Assembly (NCBI GenBank): GCA_011033025.1
Contig: WFMF01000667.1
Coordinates: 1-64,000, forward strand
DNA from: Beroe forskalii
Taxonomy: Eukaryota > Ctenophora > Nuda > Beroida > Beroidae
Length of the DNA: 64,000 nt
Reading direction: 5' to 3'
The translations under genes were made by a program, and so were the position numbers. Positions 39,901 through 46,200 of this stretch are shown here, piece after piece (position 1 is the stretch's first letter; each line of letters opens with the position of its first letter). Below the pieces are notes generated by a model that saw nothing but the letters and a program-made list of their open reading frames with translations, made no database searches and had not been told where the DNA came from.

Positions 39901-41113
39901 TTAGAGGATTGGACATGAATGGAAGATCTTAGATCAAACGTTGATAGTTGAATCTAAAGTCTTAAGTTCCGGGATTATGCAGGTCTTCAGCTTTGGCCTT
40001 CCCACTGCATTCCTGTCGCTGTTTCTCACATCAATGTACTTCCATTCTAAAACCTGGCTAGTGAGTGTAAAATATACTTACTGAAATGGATCATTAGTCA
40101 TGCGATAAATTGGACTCCAAATGTGACTTTGCGTAACGCGCGGCGACATTTTATTGATGGAACGAACAAAGCTAAATTGTTTACATTGCTAGAAACGTGC
40201 GCGCGCGGCGCCGCGCACTTCTGCTTACGTCACGAAATTTACGTCACAACGCGCGTTTAGATTTGATTAAGTGGGAGATTTGAGACTGAATAATTTCAGG
40301 CTATCACGATTCACTAATTTTAACCTTTCGAGATCATTTTGACGTGTTTTTCTTTCAGATTATGGGGACCCCGACACCTCAAACTTGGCCCAACGTAACA
40401 AAATACCCTGATTGGGGCAAACGGAACTACGAAAAGTATTCTAAGCAAAGATTTGTAGATGTCATAGCCAAGTGAGTTAATATTTAAGCCAGAATGAATT
40501 TCATATTTCCTAGAGTCCTAGTATTGCTTTTACCCATGAATCAAGTCATGAAATCAGAAGCATTCACCAATGCAATTCATAATCACTTCAAATTCCAATC
40601 TGCTCTATATTCCCATCCCTTGAAATTAGTTTTAAACTAATTTCAAGGGATGTGAATATAGAGCAGTGATATTAAAATTCTCCTCAGTTTGTCAGACGAC
40701 TTGGAGAGTGAAGACCTGCTGGTTCAGATGTTGGTGTTTGAGCCTAGCGAGAGGATATCTGCCAGTGTGTCACTCAAACACAGATACTTCTCCGAATTCC
40801 CGGAGGCAATCCACCACTTGCAACCAAGTGAGTTTTAAATATACAACTAAGTTGAATATAAAACGAGTTTAAAATTTTCTATATAACCTAGTAAAGCAGT
40901 AAGGTTTAAATGTGTTTAATGTGCATTTCAAGCGTTCAGTGGATAGCAAAAATTGAAATTTGATTCTTCTGAAGTTTTGTGCCTTGTTTAATGAATGCTT
41001 CGTGATTCAATGGCCATGTTCTGTAAGTGTAATTGGCTCATGCCTTTAATAACAACGTTATAATTTCAGCGGAGTCTATATACACAGACGATTTAGTTGA
41101 ATTTCCGGGATAG
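3878..41113 (+). CDS. CDK14: PFTAIRE cyclin-dependent kinase, CDK14/15 family (whole gene)
   Basis: Serine/threonine kinase of the CDK14/15 branch; relatives are activated by cyclin Y at the membrane. Exons: 3878-3959 (optional), 7877-8369 or 9804-10296, 14617-14747, 16513-16607, 22156-22235, 23160-23254, 26571-26695, 26953-27014, 32976-33036, 37250-37403, 40359-40471, 40688-40827, 41070-41113 (stop TAG). Every junction is GT-AG and the phases agree, giving 530 residues from the 7877 or 9804 start. Visible landmarks: glycine loop [15 protein letters not shown]-binding lysine in VALK (about residue 249), the diagnostic PFTAIRE helix (260-266), HRDLKPQN (catalytic Asp about 341), DFG (359-361), and the activation segment running through [15 protein letters not shown]. 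The last residues are [13 protein letters not shown]. The N-terminal 208 residues are Ser/Pro/Lys-rich, with RRHS-type phosphosites as in human CDK14. All catalytic residues are present, so an active kinase is expected. CDK14 versus CDK15 cannot be resolved here. Confidence 0.92.
4000..7270. other. Intronic or upstream DNA without a recognised gene
   Basis: Mostly AT-rich unique sequence. The only notable patch is 6424-6500, a GC-richer stretch with repeated CAGCCTGAGGG / CAGCCCGAAGGGTGAGGGTC wording that looks like part of a dispersed repeat. The open frames at 6403-6682 fall on it and are not supported as genes. Confidence 0.45.
7424..7482 (+). promoter_or_regulatory. CArG box and CRE upstream of kinase exon copy 1
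   Basis: CCATATAAGG at 7424-7433 matches the SRF-binding CArG consensus CC(A/T)6GG, and TGACGTCA at 7475-7482 is a full cAMP response element. Two neighbours, CCATGTAAGG (about 7403) and ACTTTATATGG (about 7455), are one-base-off CArG boxes that are perfect in the second copy. They lie about 400-450 bp before the ATG, so promoter function is an inference. Confidence 0.45.
7877..8369 (+). CDS. CDK14: Kinase N-terminal coding exon, copy 1
   Basis: Encodes 164 residues starting [20 protein letters not shown] and ending [10 protein letters not shown], then donor GTGAGA at 8370 (phase 1). Joined to the exon at 14617 it reads [18 protein letters not shown], in frame. The content is lysine- and serine-rich followed by a glycine/proline stretch with QPPSG repeats, then an acidic-aromatic stretch (about residues 137-160, [20 protein letters not shown]). 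No catalytic motif lies in it; in relatives this region is regulatory. The ATG has an acceptable context (GAGCCATG). An AG two bases before the CC would also let it be spliced as an internal exon from 3959. It is an alternative to the exon at 9804. Confidence 0.8.
9339..9418 (+). promoter_or_regulatory. Three CArG boxes and a CRE upstream of kinase exon copy 2
   Basis: CCATATAAGG occurs at 9339-9348 and 9360-9369, CCTTATATGG at 9392-9401, and TGACGTCA at 9411-9418. All three CArG boxes fit CC(A/T)6GG exactly, whereas copy 1 keeps only one. The repeated unit ATGACCATATAAGGTCATAT is itself palindromic. Known biology: SRF binds CArG boxes and CREB/ATF bind CREs in immediate-early promoters; use here is inferred. 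Confidence 0.5.
9804..10296 (+). CDS. CDK14: Kinase N-terminal coding exon, copy 2
   Basis: The same 164 residues and donor as the exon at 7877, except for two Ala-to-Val changes in the QPPSG repeat. At least ten third-position silent differences separate the copies, so both coding sequences have been held by selection or by gene conversion restricted to the protein. It joins in the same phase to the exon at 14617. The two exons cannot both be used in one mRNA from their own ATGs unless one is spliced into the other, so they are best read as alternative first exons under duplicated promoters. Confidence 0.8.
10327..12750. other. Kinase intron, no gene recognised
   Basis: Unique AT-rich sequence. 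The open frames at 11587-11830 and 12487-12738 have no recognisable domain. The last part (12600-12750) consists of degenerate phrases such as AAGTCTAACAGTCTGACCCTCAAACC, which resume at 14450 on the far side of the element inserted at 12756. Confidence 0.5.
12756..14447. mobile_element. 1.7-kb TA-flanked element containing a minisatellite
   Basis: The element starts GGCTTTCCATTATCGG and ends with the inverse CGGACTGGAAAGCC. It is flanked by TA on both sides (12754-12755, 14448-14449) inside a matching CCTCAAAC context. Subterminal blocks repeat TTTTATCTAGATAAA, palindromic around CTAGAT, and CCGATAAT at both ends (12780-12850 and 14348-14430). TA target duplications suggest a Tc1/mariner-type or similar transposase in trans. 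No transposase frame is inside; most of the interior is a 22-bp minisatellite. Confidence 0.75.
13382..13995. repeat. 22-bp minisatellite with a terminal inversion
   Basis: About 25 units of ACTGGTGTCAGTGATACGGC with AG at the junction (period 22). Variants replace TACGGC by TAAGTC or TATGGC. At about 13945-13990 the unit switches strand (CAGTCTGCCGTATCACTGAC), making a hairpin with the preceding units. Degenerate units continue to about 14270. It lies entirely within the element at 12756-14447. Confidence 0.9.
14617..14747 (+). CDS. CDK14: Kinase exon 2 (Ser/Arg-rich linker)
   Basis: Acceptor TTCTCAG and donor GTATGT. It encodes [18 protein letters not shown] and, further on, [12 protein letters not shown]. 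The RRHS phosphosite and the TQS-like start align with the linker just before the kinase domain of human CDK14. Phase 1 in, phase 0 out. Confidence 0.85.
14775..14893. repeat. 7-bp microsatellite (TATAGTG)n
   Basis: About fifteen units of TATAGTG, 30 bp after the donor of kinase exon 2. The rest of the intron to 16.3 kb is unique or weakly repetitive, apart from inverted GGGGATTTTTCG / CGAAAAATCCCC phrases at 14935-15080. Confidence 0.9.
16346..16512 (+). repeat. Tandem array of duplicated 3' splice sites, 33-bp unit
   Basis: Five exact-length units (starts at 16346, 16379, 16412, 16445, 16478) lead into the real acceptor at 16511-16512. Each unit contains a pyrimidine tract (CTGTCTCACTGCTTTCACTC) and AG followed by AATT, as at the true exon start. 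Six AG acceptors therefore follow each other at 33-bp spacing (16347, 16380, 16413, 16446, 16479, 16512). From most upstream acceptors the exon frame would run into TAG at a later unit boundary (TCTTAG), so those would give truncated or decay-prone transcripts. Confidence 0.85.
16513..16607 (+). CDS. CDK14: Kinase exon 3 (glycine loop)
   Basis: Encodes [20 protein letters not shown], continuing [11 protein letters not shown]. It carries the glycine-rich ATP loop. The start is fixed by phase 0 from exon 2: only the acceptor at 16511-16512 gives an open frame. The donor is GTAAAT at 16608, phase 2. Confidence 0.92.
16608..22155. other. Kinase intron 3 with small palindromic repeats
   Basis: 5.5 kb without a recognised gene. 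It contains a degenerate copy of a CAGG(T/G)GCGTATCCAGG element (about 17350-17505), palindromic-element copies at 18189-18230, 19347-19398 and 20280-20380, a duplicated CATATGGCGAGCCTGT phrase (19196 and 19240), and a 40-bp minisatellite at 19912-20040. The open frames at 19807-20128, 20699-20956, 21131-21400 and 21684-21980 show no domain. Confidence 0.5.
19912..20040. repeat. 40-bp minisatellite
   Basis: About three units of ACAAGCGCAAAACTCGCACA followed by CTAGGACGAAACGTGCGCAC. The open frames on both strands here are a by-product of the repeat. Confidence 0.75.
22156..22235 (+). CDS. CDK14: Kinase exon 4 (ATP-binding Lys and PFTAIRE helix)
   Basis: Encodes [20 protein letters not shown], continuing FTAIRE. 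VALK supplies the ATP-binding lysine. PFTAIRE is the cyclin-binding alpha-C helix that defines the CDK14/15 group and separates it from PCTAIRE (CDK16-18). The Glu of TAIRE forms the salt bridge to the lysine. Confidence 0.95.
23160..23254 (+). CDS. CDK14: Kinase exon 5
   Basis: Encodes [20 protein letters not shown], continuing [12 protein letters not shown]. The N-lobe strands, HDIIHT block and hinge (VFEYV) are typical of TAIRE kinases. Donor GTACGT at 23255. A partial copy of the 3' end of this exon and its donor region lies about 200 bp downstream. Confidence 0.93.
23320..23520. repeat. (GTCT)n microsatellite and partial exon-5 duplication
   Basis: Runs of GTCTGTCT at 23330-23395 and again near 23508. 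Between them, at 23436-23490, TCGTCTTCGAATACGTAGTA plus the following intron words (TTCTATGGGGCG, TGTTGGTGTG) repeat the exon 5 end and donor region at 23239-23302. The copy keeps a GTAGGA donor-like site but has no acceptor of its own. Confidence 0.75.
23636..24310. mobile_element. 675-bp hAT-like foldback element
   Basis: Nearly the whole element is one inverted repeat. It begins TAGGGCGTTTCATAATTTCC and ends in the inverse, ATTATGAAACACCCTA, with arms of about 330 bp and a centre near 23970 made of CCATATATGGGCAT palindromes. It is flanked by an exact 8-bp direct repeat, ATCTACAT (23628-23635 and 24311-24318). An 8-bp duplication plus TAGGG termini is characteristic of hAT transposons. It has no transposase, so it is non-autonomous. 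Confidence 0.85.
25937..26165. repeat. Degenerate about 45-bp minisatellite
   Basis: Five units carry GGATTA(T/C)CCTTCAC followed by TGTGTGCGCGGCGCACTCC-like sequence. It sits in the intron before kinase exon 6; the open frame at 25941-26129 is a repeat by-product. Confidence 0.7.
26571..26695 (+). CDS. CDK14: Kinase exon 6
   Basis: Encodes [20 protein letters not shown], then [15 protein letters not shown] and the start of the catalytic loop (ILHR). The [10 protein letters not shown] block is nearly invariant in TAIRE kinases. Phase 0 in, phase 2 out (GTGGGC). Confidence 0.94.
26953..27014 (+). CDS. CDK14: Kinase exon 7 (catalytic loop and DFG)
   Basis: Encodes [20 protein letters not shown] and the first base of the Gly codon. 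Together with exon 6 it completes HRDLKPQN and supplies the Mg-binding DFG. Donor GTGAGT at 27015. Confidence 0.95.
28382..28545. repeat. 61-bp tandem repeat, three units
   Basis: GATTGGATGAGTAGATGCAA starts at 28382, 28443 and 28504. Single words of it recur at about 28985-29030 (GATTGGATGAGATTGTAG). Confidence 0.8.
28611..28675. repeat. 65-bp near-perfect palindrome
   Basis: GAGAGTTCTAGAAGACCACT and the following 12 bases are repeated exactly in inverse orientation around one central base (28643). A third partial copy in direct orientation follows at about 28695-28727. Confidence 0.9.
29470..29720. repeat. About 55-bp minisatellite
   Basis: Units contain CTCCTGACTTGAATCCAAAT followed by ACA(A/T)GTAGGTGTATGAG. 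Four to five degenerate copies. Read on the minus strand they give the repeated CIWIQVRR phrases in the open frames at 29382-29758, which I regard as repeat artefacts. Confidence 0.75.
31643..31705. mobile_element. Representative copy of a short palindromic element (about 65 bp)
   Basis: Starts AGGCGGTTAAGATGTCGTCA and ends GATGATGTTGAACCGCCT, so the ends are inverted. Copies with the core TGACGTCATTATCA, a gap of about 15 bp and GTAAGTTGATGACG occur at about 18188-18230, 19347-19398 (reverse), 20311-20353, 25873-25917 (reverse), 26246-26307, 28829-28898, 31490-31545, 32335-32390, 33843-33907 and 38227-38296 (reverse). Nearly all lie in kinase introns. It is too short to code for anything; it is probably a very small non-autonomous DNA element or a mobile hairpin. 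Confidence 0.65.
32976..33036 (+). CDS. CDK14: Kinase exon 8 (activation segment)
   Basis: Encodes [20 protein letters not shown] and the first bases of Trp. It has the LARAKS start and YSNEVVTLW end shared by the CDK14-18 group. The activation-loop position that carries Thr in CDK2 is Ser here (HSYSNE), as in relatives. Confidence 0.94.
33037..37249. other. Kinase intron 8
   Basis: No gene recognised. Contains one palindromic-element copy (33843-33907), a 39-40 bp repeat (35771-35889), a palindrome ACTTCGGGTATGTTATAACA at about 36360, and a TCCTCTATAG microsatellite at 36738-36800. The open frames at 34497-34748 and 35085-35279 lack any domain. Confidence 0.5.
35771..35889. repeat. 39-40 bp repeat, three units, each with an acceptor-like TTTTTTGCAG
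   Basis: Units ATGTTCTGAATTC...GCAGAAATCACTGACA start at 35771, 35811 and 35850. Two of them contain a strong pyrimidine-AG stretch, but no coding exon follows. Confidence 0.8.
37250..37403 (+). CDS. CDK14: Kinase exon 9 (substrate-binding C-lobe)
   Basis: Encodes [20 protein letters not shown], then [20 protein letters not shown] and [14 protein letters not shown]-equivalent PPD, DMWGVGC helix F and the GIPLFPG loop are CDK hallmarks. An upstream open extension (from 36966) is not needed and is intronic. Confidence 0.96.
40359..40471 (+). CDS. CDK14: Kinase exon 10
   Basis: Encodes [20 protein letters not shown], then [17 protein letters not shown]. The LGTPT/WP block of CDKs is recognisable; the rest (CDK insert region) is divergent. 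Confidence 0.9.
40601..40666. repeat. 66-bp inverted repeat just before kinase exon 11
   Basis: TGCTCTATATTCCCATCCCT and the next dozen bases are repeated in inverse orientation with one mismatch and practically no loop. It ends 21 bp before the exon at 40688, so a hairpin would include the usual branch-point region. Confidence 0.85.
40688..41113 (+). CDS. CDK14: Kinase exons 11 and 12 (C-terminus)
   Basis: Exon 11 (40688-40827) encodes [20 protein letters not shown], then [18 protein letters not shown]; the P-x-x-R-I-S-A block is the conserved end of the CDK fold. Exon 12 (41070-41113) adds [13 protein letters not shown] and stop TAG. The tail is shorter than in vertebrate CDK14. Confidence 0.92.
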
Positions 41114-41464
41114 TAGTTCCTTAGCAACACTCGATGTTGCTATAGCAACCTTTCCCCTTCCAACCACCGAATCCACTTTGACAAAGCCGGAGGTTGCTCG
41201 TATATAAGGAGATCGGAATTCAAAATCATTGCTGCTGAAAGTTCTGAAAGGACGATAAATGACAGTGATGGATGGACATTGTACAAAATACCGTGTGCCA
41301 CACTGTGTATAGTGTATAGTATACACATGATACAATATACACTGAATGTATACAATCAAGACTGACCATGGATTATTGAACGTATAGCATCTGTATGCAA
41401 AGAGATTATCGCATAAAATGTACCGATAATATGGATAAACCATGACGTTCTAAATGATAATAGA

Positions 41465-41496
41465 AATAAAAATTGACTGAGTTGGATATAAATAAA
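41465..41496 (+). terminator. Poly(A) signals for the kinase gene
   Basis: AATAAA at 41465-41470 and 41491-41496, 350-380 bp after the kinase stop codon. Confidence 0.5.
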
Positions 41497-41499
41497 CAA

Positions 41500-43000
41500 A
41501 TAAAGTTTGGATTTGGCCGCCAGTTGCCCTTCAATTTCGTGTGCCAATGTGCATTACCAAATTACTATTCCGCTAAGTTCTGCTGCCGTTATTCAGATCT
41601 GACAATTAATTAAACGTCCATGTGTACATATTATTTTGATTTATTTTAGAAATTTTATTTATTTGAATGATATAGACTCAATGTTAGAAATCATAGAAAG
41701 ATAGATGGAAGCGTATCAAAAAGAATGTATCAAAGGACCTGAAATTATCAATCACATTTTTTCTCGAGCCTCGTCAAAAAACAGTGACGTTGTTTCGAAG
41801 TATTATTCTATTCGGCATAAATAAACGTTACATATTGAAGCTGATCTGTACTACTATTTGTTGCTGTTTGAGCCATTATATCTGTGCAAGATATACTAGG
41901 AGTAGGATGTCAATGTTTTGGCCATTTTTGTGGCACATAGTTCAATCATACTGGGATGTTGTTGAATTATAATAAGCTGAAATAGGAATTTTGTCGAATT
42001 AGAAATATAGAATTCGAAGATTACGAATTTTCTGATAATATGATCCAATTGTTAGGGCATATTATCTTTTGATGAAGTGACACTTTTTGTAGAGGCAGGG
42101 GCAGTTCGAACTGCAGTTTGCTCGGCTTAGGTTTGCGCCAAAATGTAGGCCGCGCAAACTGCGGTTCGAAATGTCACCGTTAGCACTAGAATATCGAGCT
42201 AGATTCAATAAACTGACGATGTAGGACATGCCTAGAGAACAAAAAAGACTGACTCTAAATAACTTGAGTTTTGTATTGTTTCACGTTGAAATAGCGAAAA
42301 CTACAGTTTTTGAGATAACAACATCCGATCATATTCTGTTTTGATTTTAATATACATATTATGCTAGGAGTGACAAATTATTTTCGAAAATTACCGCGGT
42401 GTCTCGACCTTTTGGGGCGCGGCGTATTACGCCGCGCTTGGATAATTCTTAGCCGCGCGTGATAGCGCGCAAATGTGCTTTTTCTATGATTTGTATAGAA
42501 AGTAAATTTTACATTTGCGCGCTGTCACGCGCCACAAAAAGTACCCCAGCGCGGCGTAATACGCCCCGCCTCAAAACGTCGAGACACCATTACCAATGAT
42601 CTAGTTTTCGACCAATTCTAATGACTTAATATACGATTGGGGTTGCCGCTATGTTAAGTGTTATACAGTGTGTAATATTGATTGCTAATGTGATTGTCGA
42701 TAATATTATTTGTAATTTGTCCTTTTTAAAATTCCCGAATTTCATTTCGAACAGCAATTGAAAATCATTCGTAATGTTTTCCAATTTGAAAAGGGGGTTC
42801 AATGCACAACATCATGTGTCATATTGCAGAAATTCTTAGCTATTAAAAAGATTTATAAATATTAAATAATATTAAGAAGAATTAATCATGGAAAGATAAA
42901 CTTAAAAAGAAAAATTAATTCATACTGTTTATCAATATCGTATGCATATACTATGTAATAAAATATACTAAAAATTACAAATAAAGAAATATTATAATTT
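41500..43000. other. Spacer between convergent kinase and RRM1 genes
   Basis: No gene recognised. The frame at 41784-41972 is short and featureless. An inverted GCAGTTCGAACTGCAGTTTG / CAAACTGCGGTTCGAA pair lies at 42108-42168, and a larger GC-rich palindrome at 42397-42590. Confidence 0.5.
42397..42590. mobile_element. GC-rich palindromic element with GGTGTCTCGAC ends
   Basis: GGTGTCTCGAC at the left is answered by GTCGAGACACC at the right. Inside, GCGCGGCGTATTACGCC is repeated in inverse. The centre (42460-42520) has inverted GCGCGCAAATGT / ACATTTGCGCGC. The terminal words resemble the GGTGTTTCCAC end of the element at 1521-1671, so the two may be related families. Confidence 0.65.
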
Positions 43001-43004
43001 GTTT

Positions 43005-43010
43005 TTTATT
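43005..43010 (-). terminator. Poly(A) signal for RRM1
   Basis: TTTATT on the plus strand, that is AATAAA on the minus strand, about 165 bp after the RRM1 stop codon. Confidence 0.55.
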
Positions 43011-43173
43011 GCCATTGATCAATACTCCAAGAATTTAAAAAATAATTTGCGGCAGATTTAAAACAAGTATCCAGGCACATTGCAGATAGTTCCTTACAAA
43101 TCACCTGACCTCCTTGAACCACGTGACATAGTCACCTGACCTCTTGTGACCACGTGAATTGAGTCCATGGTAC

Positions 43174-43269
43174 TTAGCCGCTGCACATGACACAGTTTTC
43201 CTTGTTGGCAAGGGAGCATGCTGCAATAGCTTCCCTTTCAAGCTCCTCCTTACTCTTCTCTTGTAGGAC
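43174..43269 (-). CDS. RRM1: RRM1 terminal exon with CxxC
   Basis: Encodes [20 protein letters not shown], then [11 protein letters not shown] and stop TAA. The C-terminal Cys-Val-Met-Cys pair is the shuttle that re-reduces the active site and is essential in eukaryotic class I enzymes. The preceding exon ends in a Lys/Glu-rich linker that is longer than in human, which accounts for part of the extra length. Confidence 0.92.
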   Translation of the reverse strand, partial: VLQEKSKEELEREAIAACSLANKENCVMCSG

Positions 43270-46200
43270 CTGGAACGGTGTATTCCTCAATTTCATGAAT
43301 GAAACGCCTAAGCATGGGATTCTGGGTCTAACGGCTTACAGTAGGGGTATGTGCTACAATATGAAATGAAACTCATCATTAAAAACCACCTCCATCCTCC
43401 CCCCCTTGAATAACCGATTAATATCGGCGAGTAATATGAACGCACCTGTTTCTCGTTGTCCCCCTTGAGATCGTAGCTGCTCCCCTTGGAGTTCAGGGCT
43501 GCCTTCACCGTTCTCTCATTATCCTTCTCCGTCTGCTGTTTCCTCATCTCCTTCAGCTTAGTCTGATCCACAGTGAACTGGATGGCTTGTACAGCGGGCC
43601 TGGTTCGCAGGTAGTACATTCCAGTCTTCAGACCTGGGGTGGAGTTCAACTTCATGAGGTGTCACATAATGGAGAAAACATAGCAGCCAGCATGCAGCAT
43701 TCATAAAAAATCGCTTCGGACATACTATTGAGTTCTAAAGTTTAACAGTTTCTCGAATTCTTGATCAATTTCAAATCTCTCGATCAAATTAACTTCAGTT
43801 TCACTGAAATACAGCTTCCTTTCCCCATTGAAAAGAATGCACTGCTCACCTCGTTTCCAGGCATGGAAGTGCATGCTGGTAATCTTCCTGGGTTGCGGGT
43901 CTGCCAGGAACAGGTTCAGAGACTGACTCTGGTCAATGTACGGTCCTGCGAGGCAAGGCTATCAGTAAAGTGTATAGTGTAACATAACCAGTAGGGATCT
44001 ACTCATTCGCAGGTTATCAAAGTATCAAACGACTGGGTTGAAAAGAAAACACTTCCAAAGAAATAAGGTCGAGTTACCCCGTCCCCCCCCCAACTCAGAA
44101 TAAGATGTGTATTGTTTCTGCACTTCACAGTTACCTCTGTCAGCAGCCATGTCAATGATGCACTTCTGAGAAATCTCCCAGCTGGTCTTGTAAAGTGCTT
44201 TGATCTCATCGCTGATACCTTCAATCCTCTGGATGGAGCTCTGGTAAAAGCAGGGACTATGATAATGTCAATGATATGCGTGTATCTCCGGGCTTCTCAC
44301 CAAAGGGTACGCTTGATTGAAAGCGAGTAATTTAAAAAGTGATCGAGCGCATCAAATCCAGCGACTTGTGTAAAAATAACCTAATTATCGAACATTGTCC
44401 GGTATTTCTCTAAACTTGCTACCCACCTCTGAATAGAGCCGTTGTCAGCTATCATCTGCTGCTTGATGTCGCTGTTCCACACTCCCAAATCAGTGAGGTC
44501 TCGTAGCAGATGCTGGTTGATAACCTGGAAGGGATGCCATGTTATTGATACTGACCCTAACTTTGACAAAACAGTGCCGAACAGCAACCCTTCTTTAACC
44601 TTGCCCCCTAAAAAGCCTAAAAGCTGTGTTTTCATTGAGCTTCTCGATCTAATCTCAAACCAAATCATCTGCGCTCCAAAATAAAAACGAAGTGATTTGG
44701 AGCCTCCAAATCACTTCTTCTCTTCTACCCACCTGGAACTCCCCACTGAGGACTCTCCTGAGGTAGATGTTACTGGTGTAGGGTTCTATAGCCTCGTTGT
44801 TACCCAGGATCTGAGCAGTGCTGGCGGTAGGCATGGGGGCGAGAAGCAGAGAGTTACGAACACCCGTCCTGTGGAGCGGAGGGTGTGAGATTTCAGGGAA
44901 TTATGGGTGGGAATTTGAGAATATTAAGAAAAGCCTGAATCCAATATCATCCAAGTGAGCAAGAATCAATCCTAGATCTGGTCATTTAAATTCGATATAC
45001 CTGCTGATCTGTTTTCTGAGGGTTTCCCAATCCCAAAGGTCGGTGGGGGTCACATTCCACATGTCAAACTGCAGTTGACCTTTACTAACCGGACTTCCTG
45101 GGGATGATTAGAAGGTGAAAAGCTGTACGGAATTGAGTACCTATCTTTAGTTAGTAGGGCTAAACAAAGATGGCATAAATAATGCTTGATAAATACTATC
45201 CTGGATCACACGGGAACCGTTCTATTTCACAATTAAAACCGATAGTCCCCCGCCTCACCTTTGTAGGACTCGTAATGCCCTAGTTTCTCCGCCAGTTCAG
45301 CGCTAGCCTCCAGTGCCCCGTAGTAGATAGTCTCGAATATCTTGATGTTGAGCTTCTTAGCAGCATCACTGTCGAATGGGTACCTCATGAGGAGGAAGGC
45401 GTCAGCTAGCCCCTGAAATGTGTGTCACGTGATCAACGGGAACCAATGAAATTTAAGAATAAACAATGTGAAATTTGCACTGATTGCTATGAAAGTATTC
45501 TGTATTCTAATGGCGAATTCCACGGTTTACGGAACGGCACAGAGAATTTTAATAACCGCATTTCTTTTGATGAAAACCATTGAAGTTCTTAAACAAACCT
45601 GTACTCCGATACCAATGGGTCTGTGTCGAGTGTTGGATCTTCTGCATTCCTCCAGCGGGTAGTACGACACGTCAATCACTTTGTTCAGATTCCGTGTTAC
45701 CACCTGGGGTCAGAACTCTAAAAACCCTTGTAGAACAGTGTTCAAACTAAGGAAAATACAAGTGAAACCATATGGTCGGTATTCGGTAATCTGATTTAAA
45801 AGCACAGGAAAGGCTCATCGTGTGAAGAAGAATTACCTTGGATATCTCCTTGAGTTTCTGGAAGTCGTAAGTCTTATCATTCCTCACGAACATGTTGACA
45901 GCGATACTAGCCAGGTTACACACGGCGATTTCATCGGGGGAGGAGTACTCGATAATCTCTGGAAAAGGAAAAAAATGATAGCTTCATTGGTTGGATATTT
46001 GCAGATCTTAAATTCAAATTCAGGTAGCAGTACAACGAAGACAACCCGTAACCCAAATTAGCGCAAACTAATTCAGGTTTCAAATCTACGGAAACAAAGT
46101 CGAGGAACAATTTCACTTACCAGTACAGAGGTTGCTGCACTTGATAGTTCCCAAGTTCTGCTGATTACTCTTCCTATTACTCGCATCCTTGTACACCATG

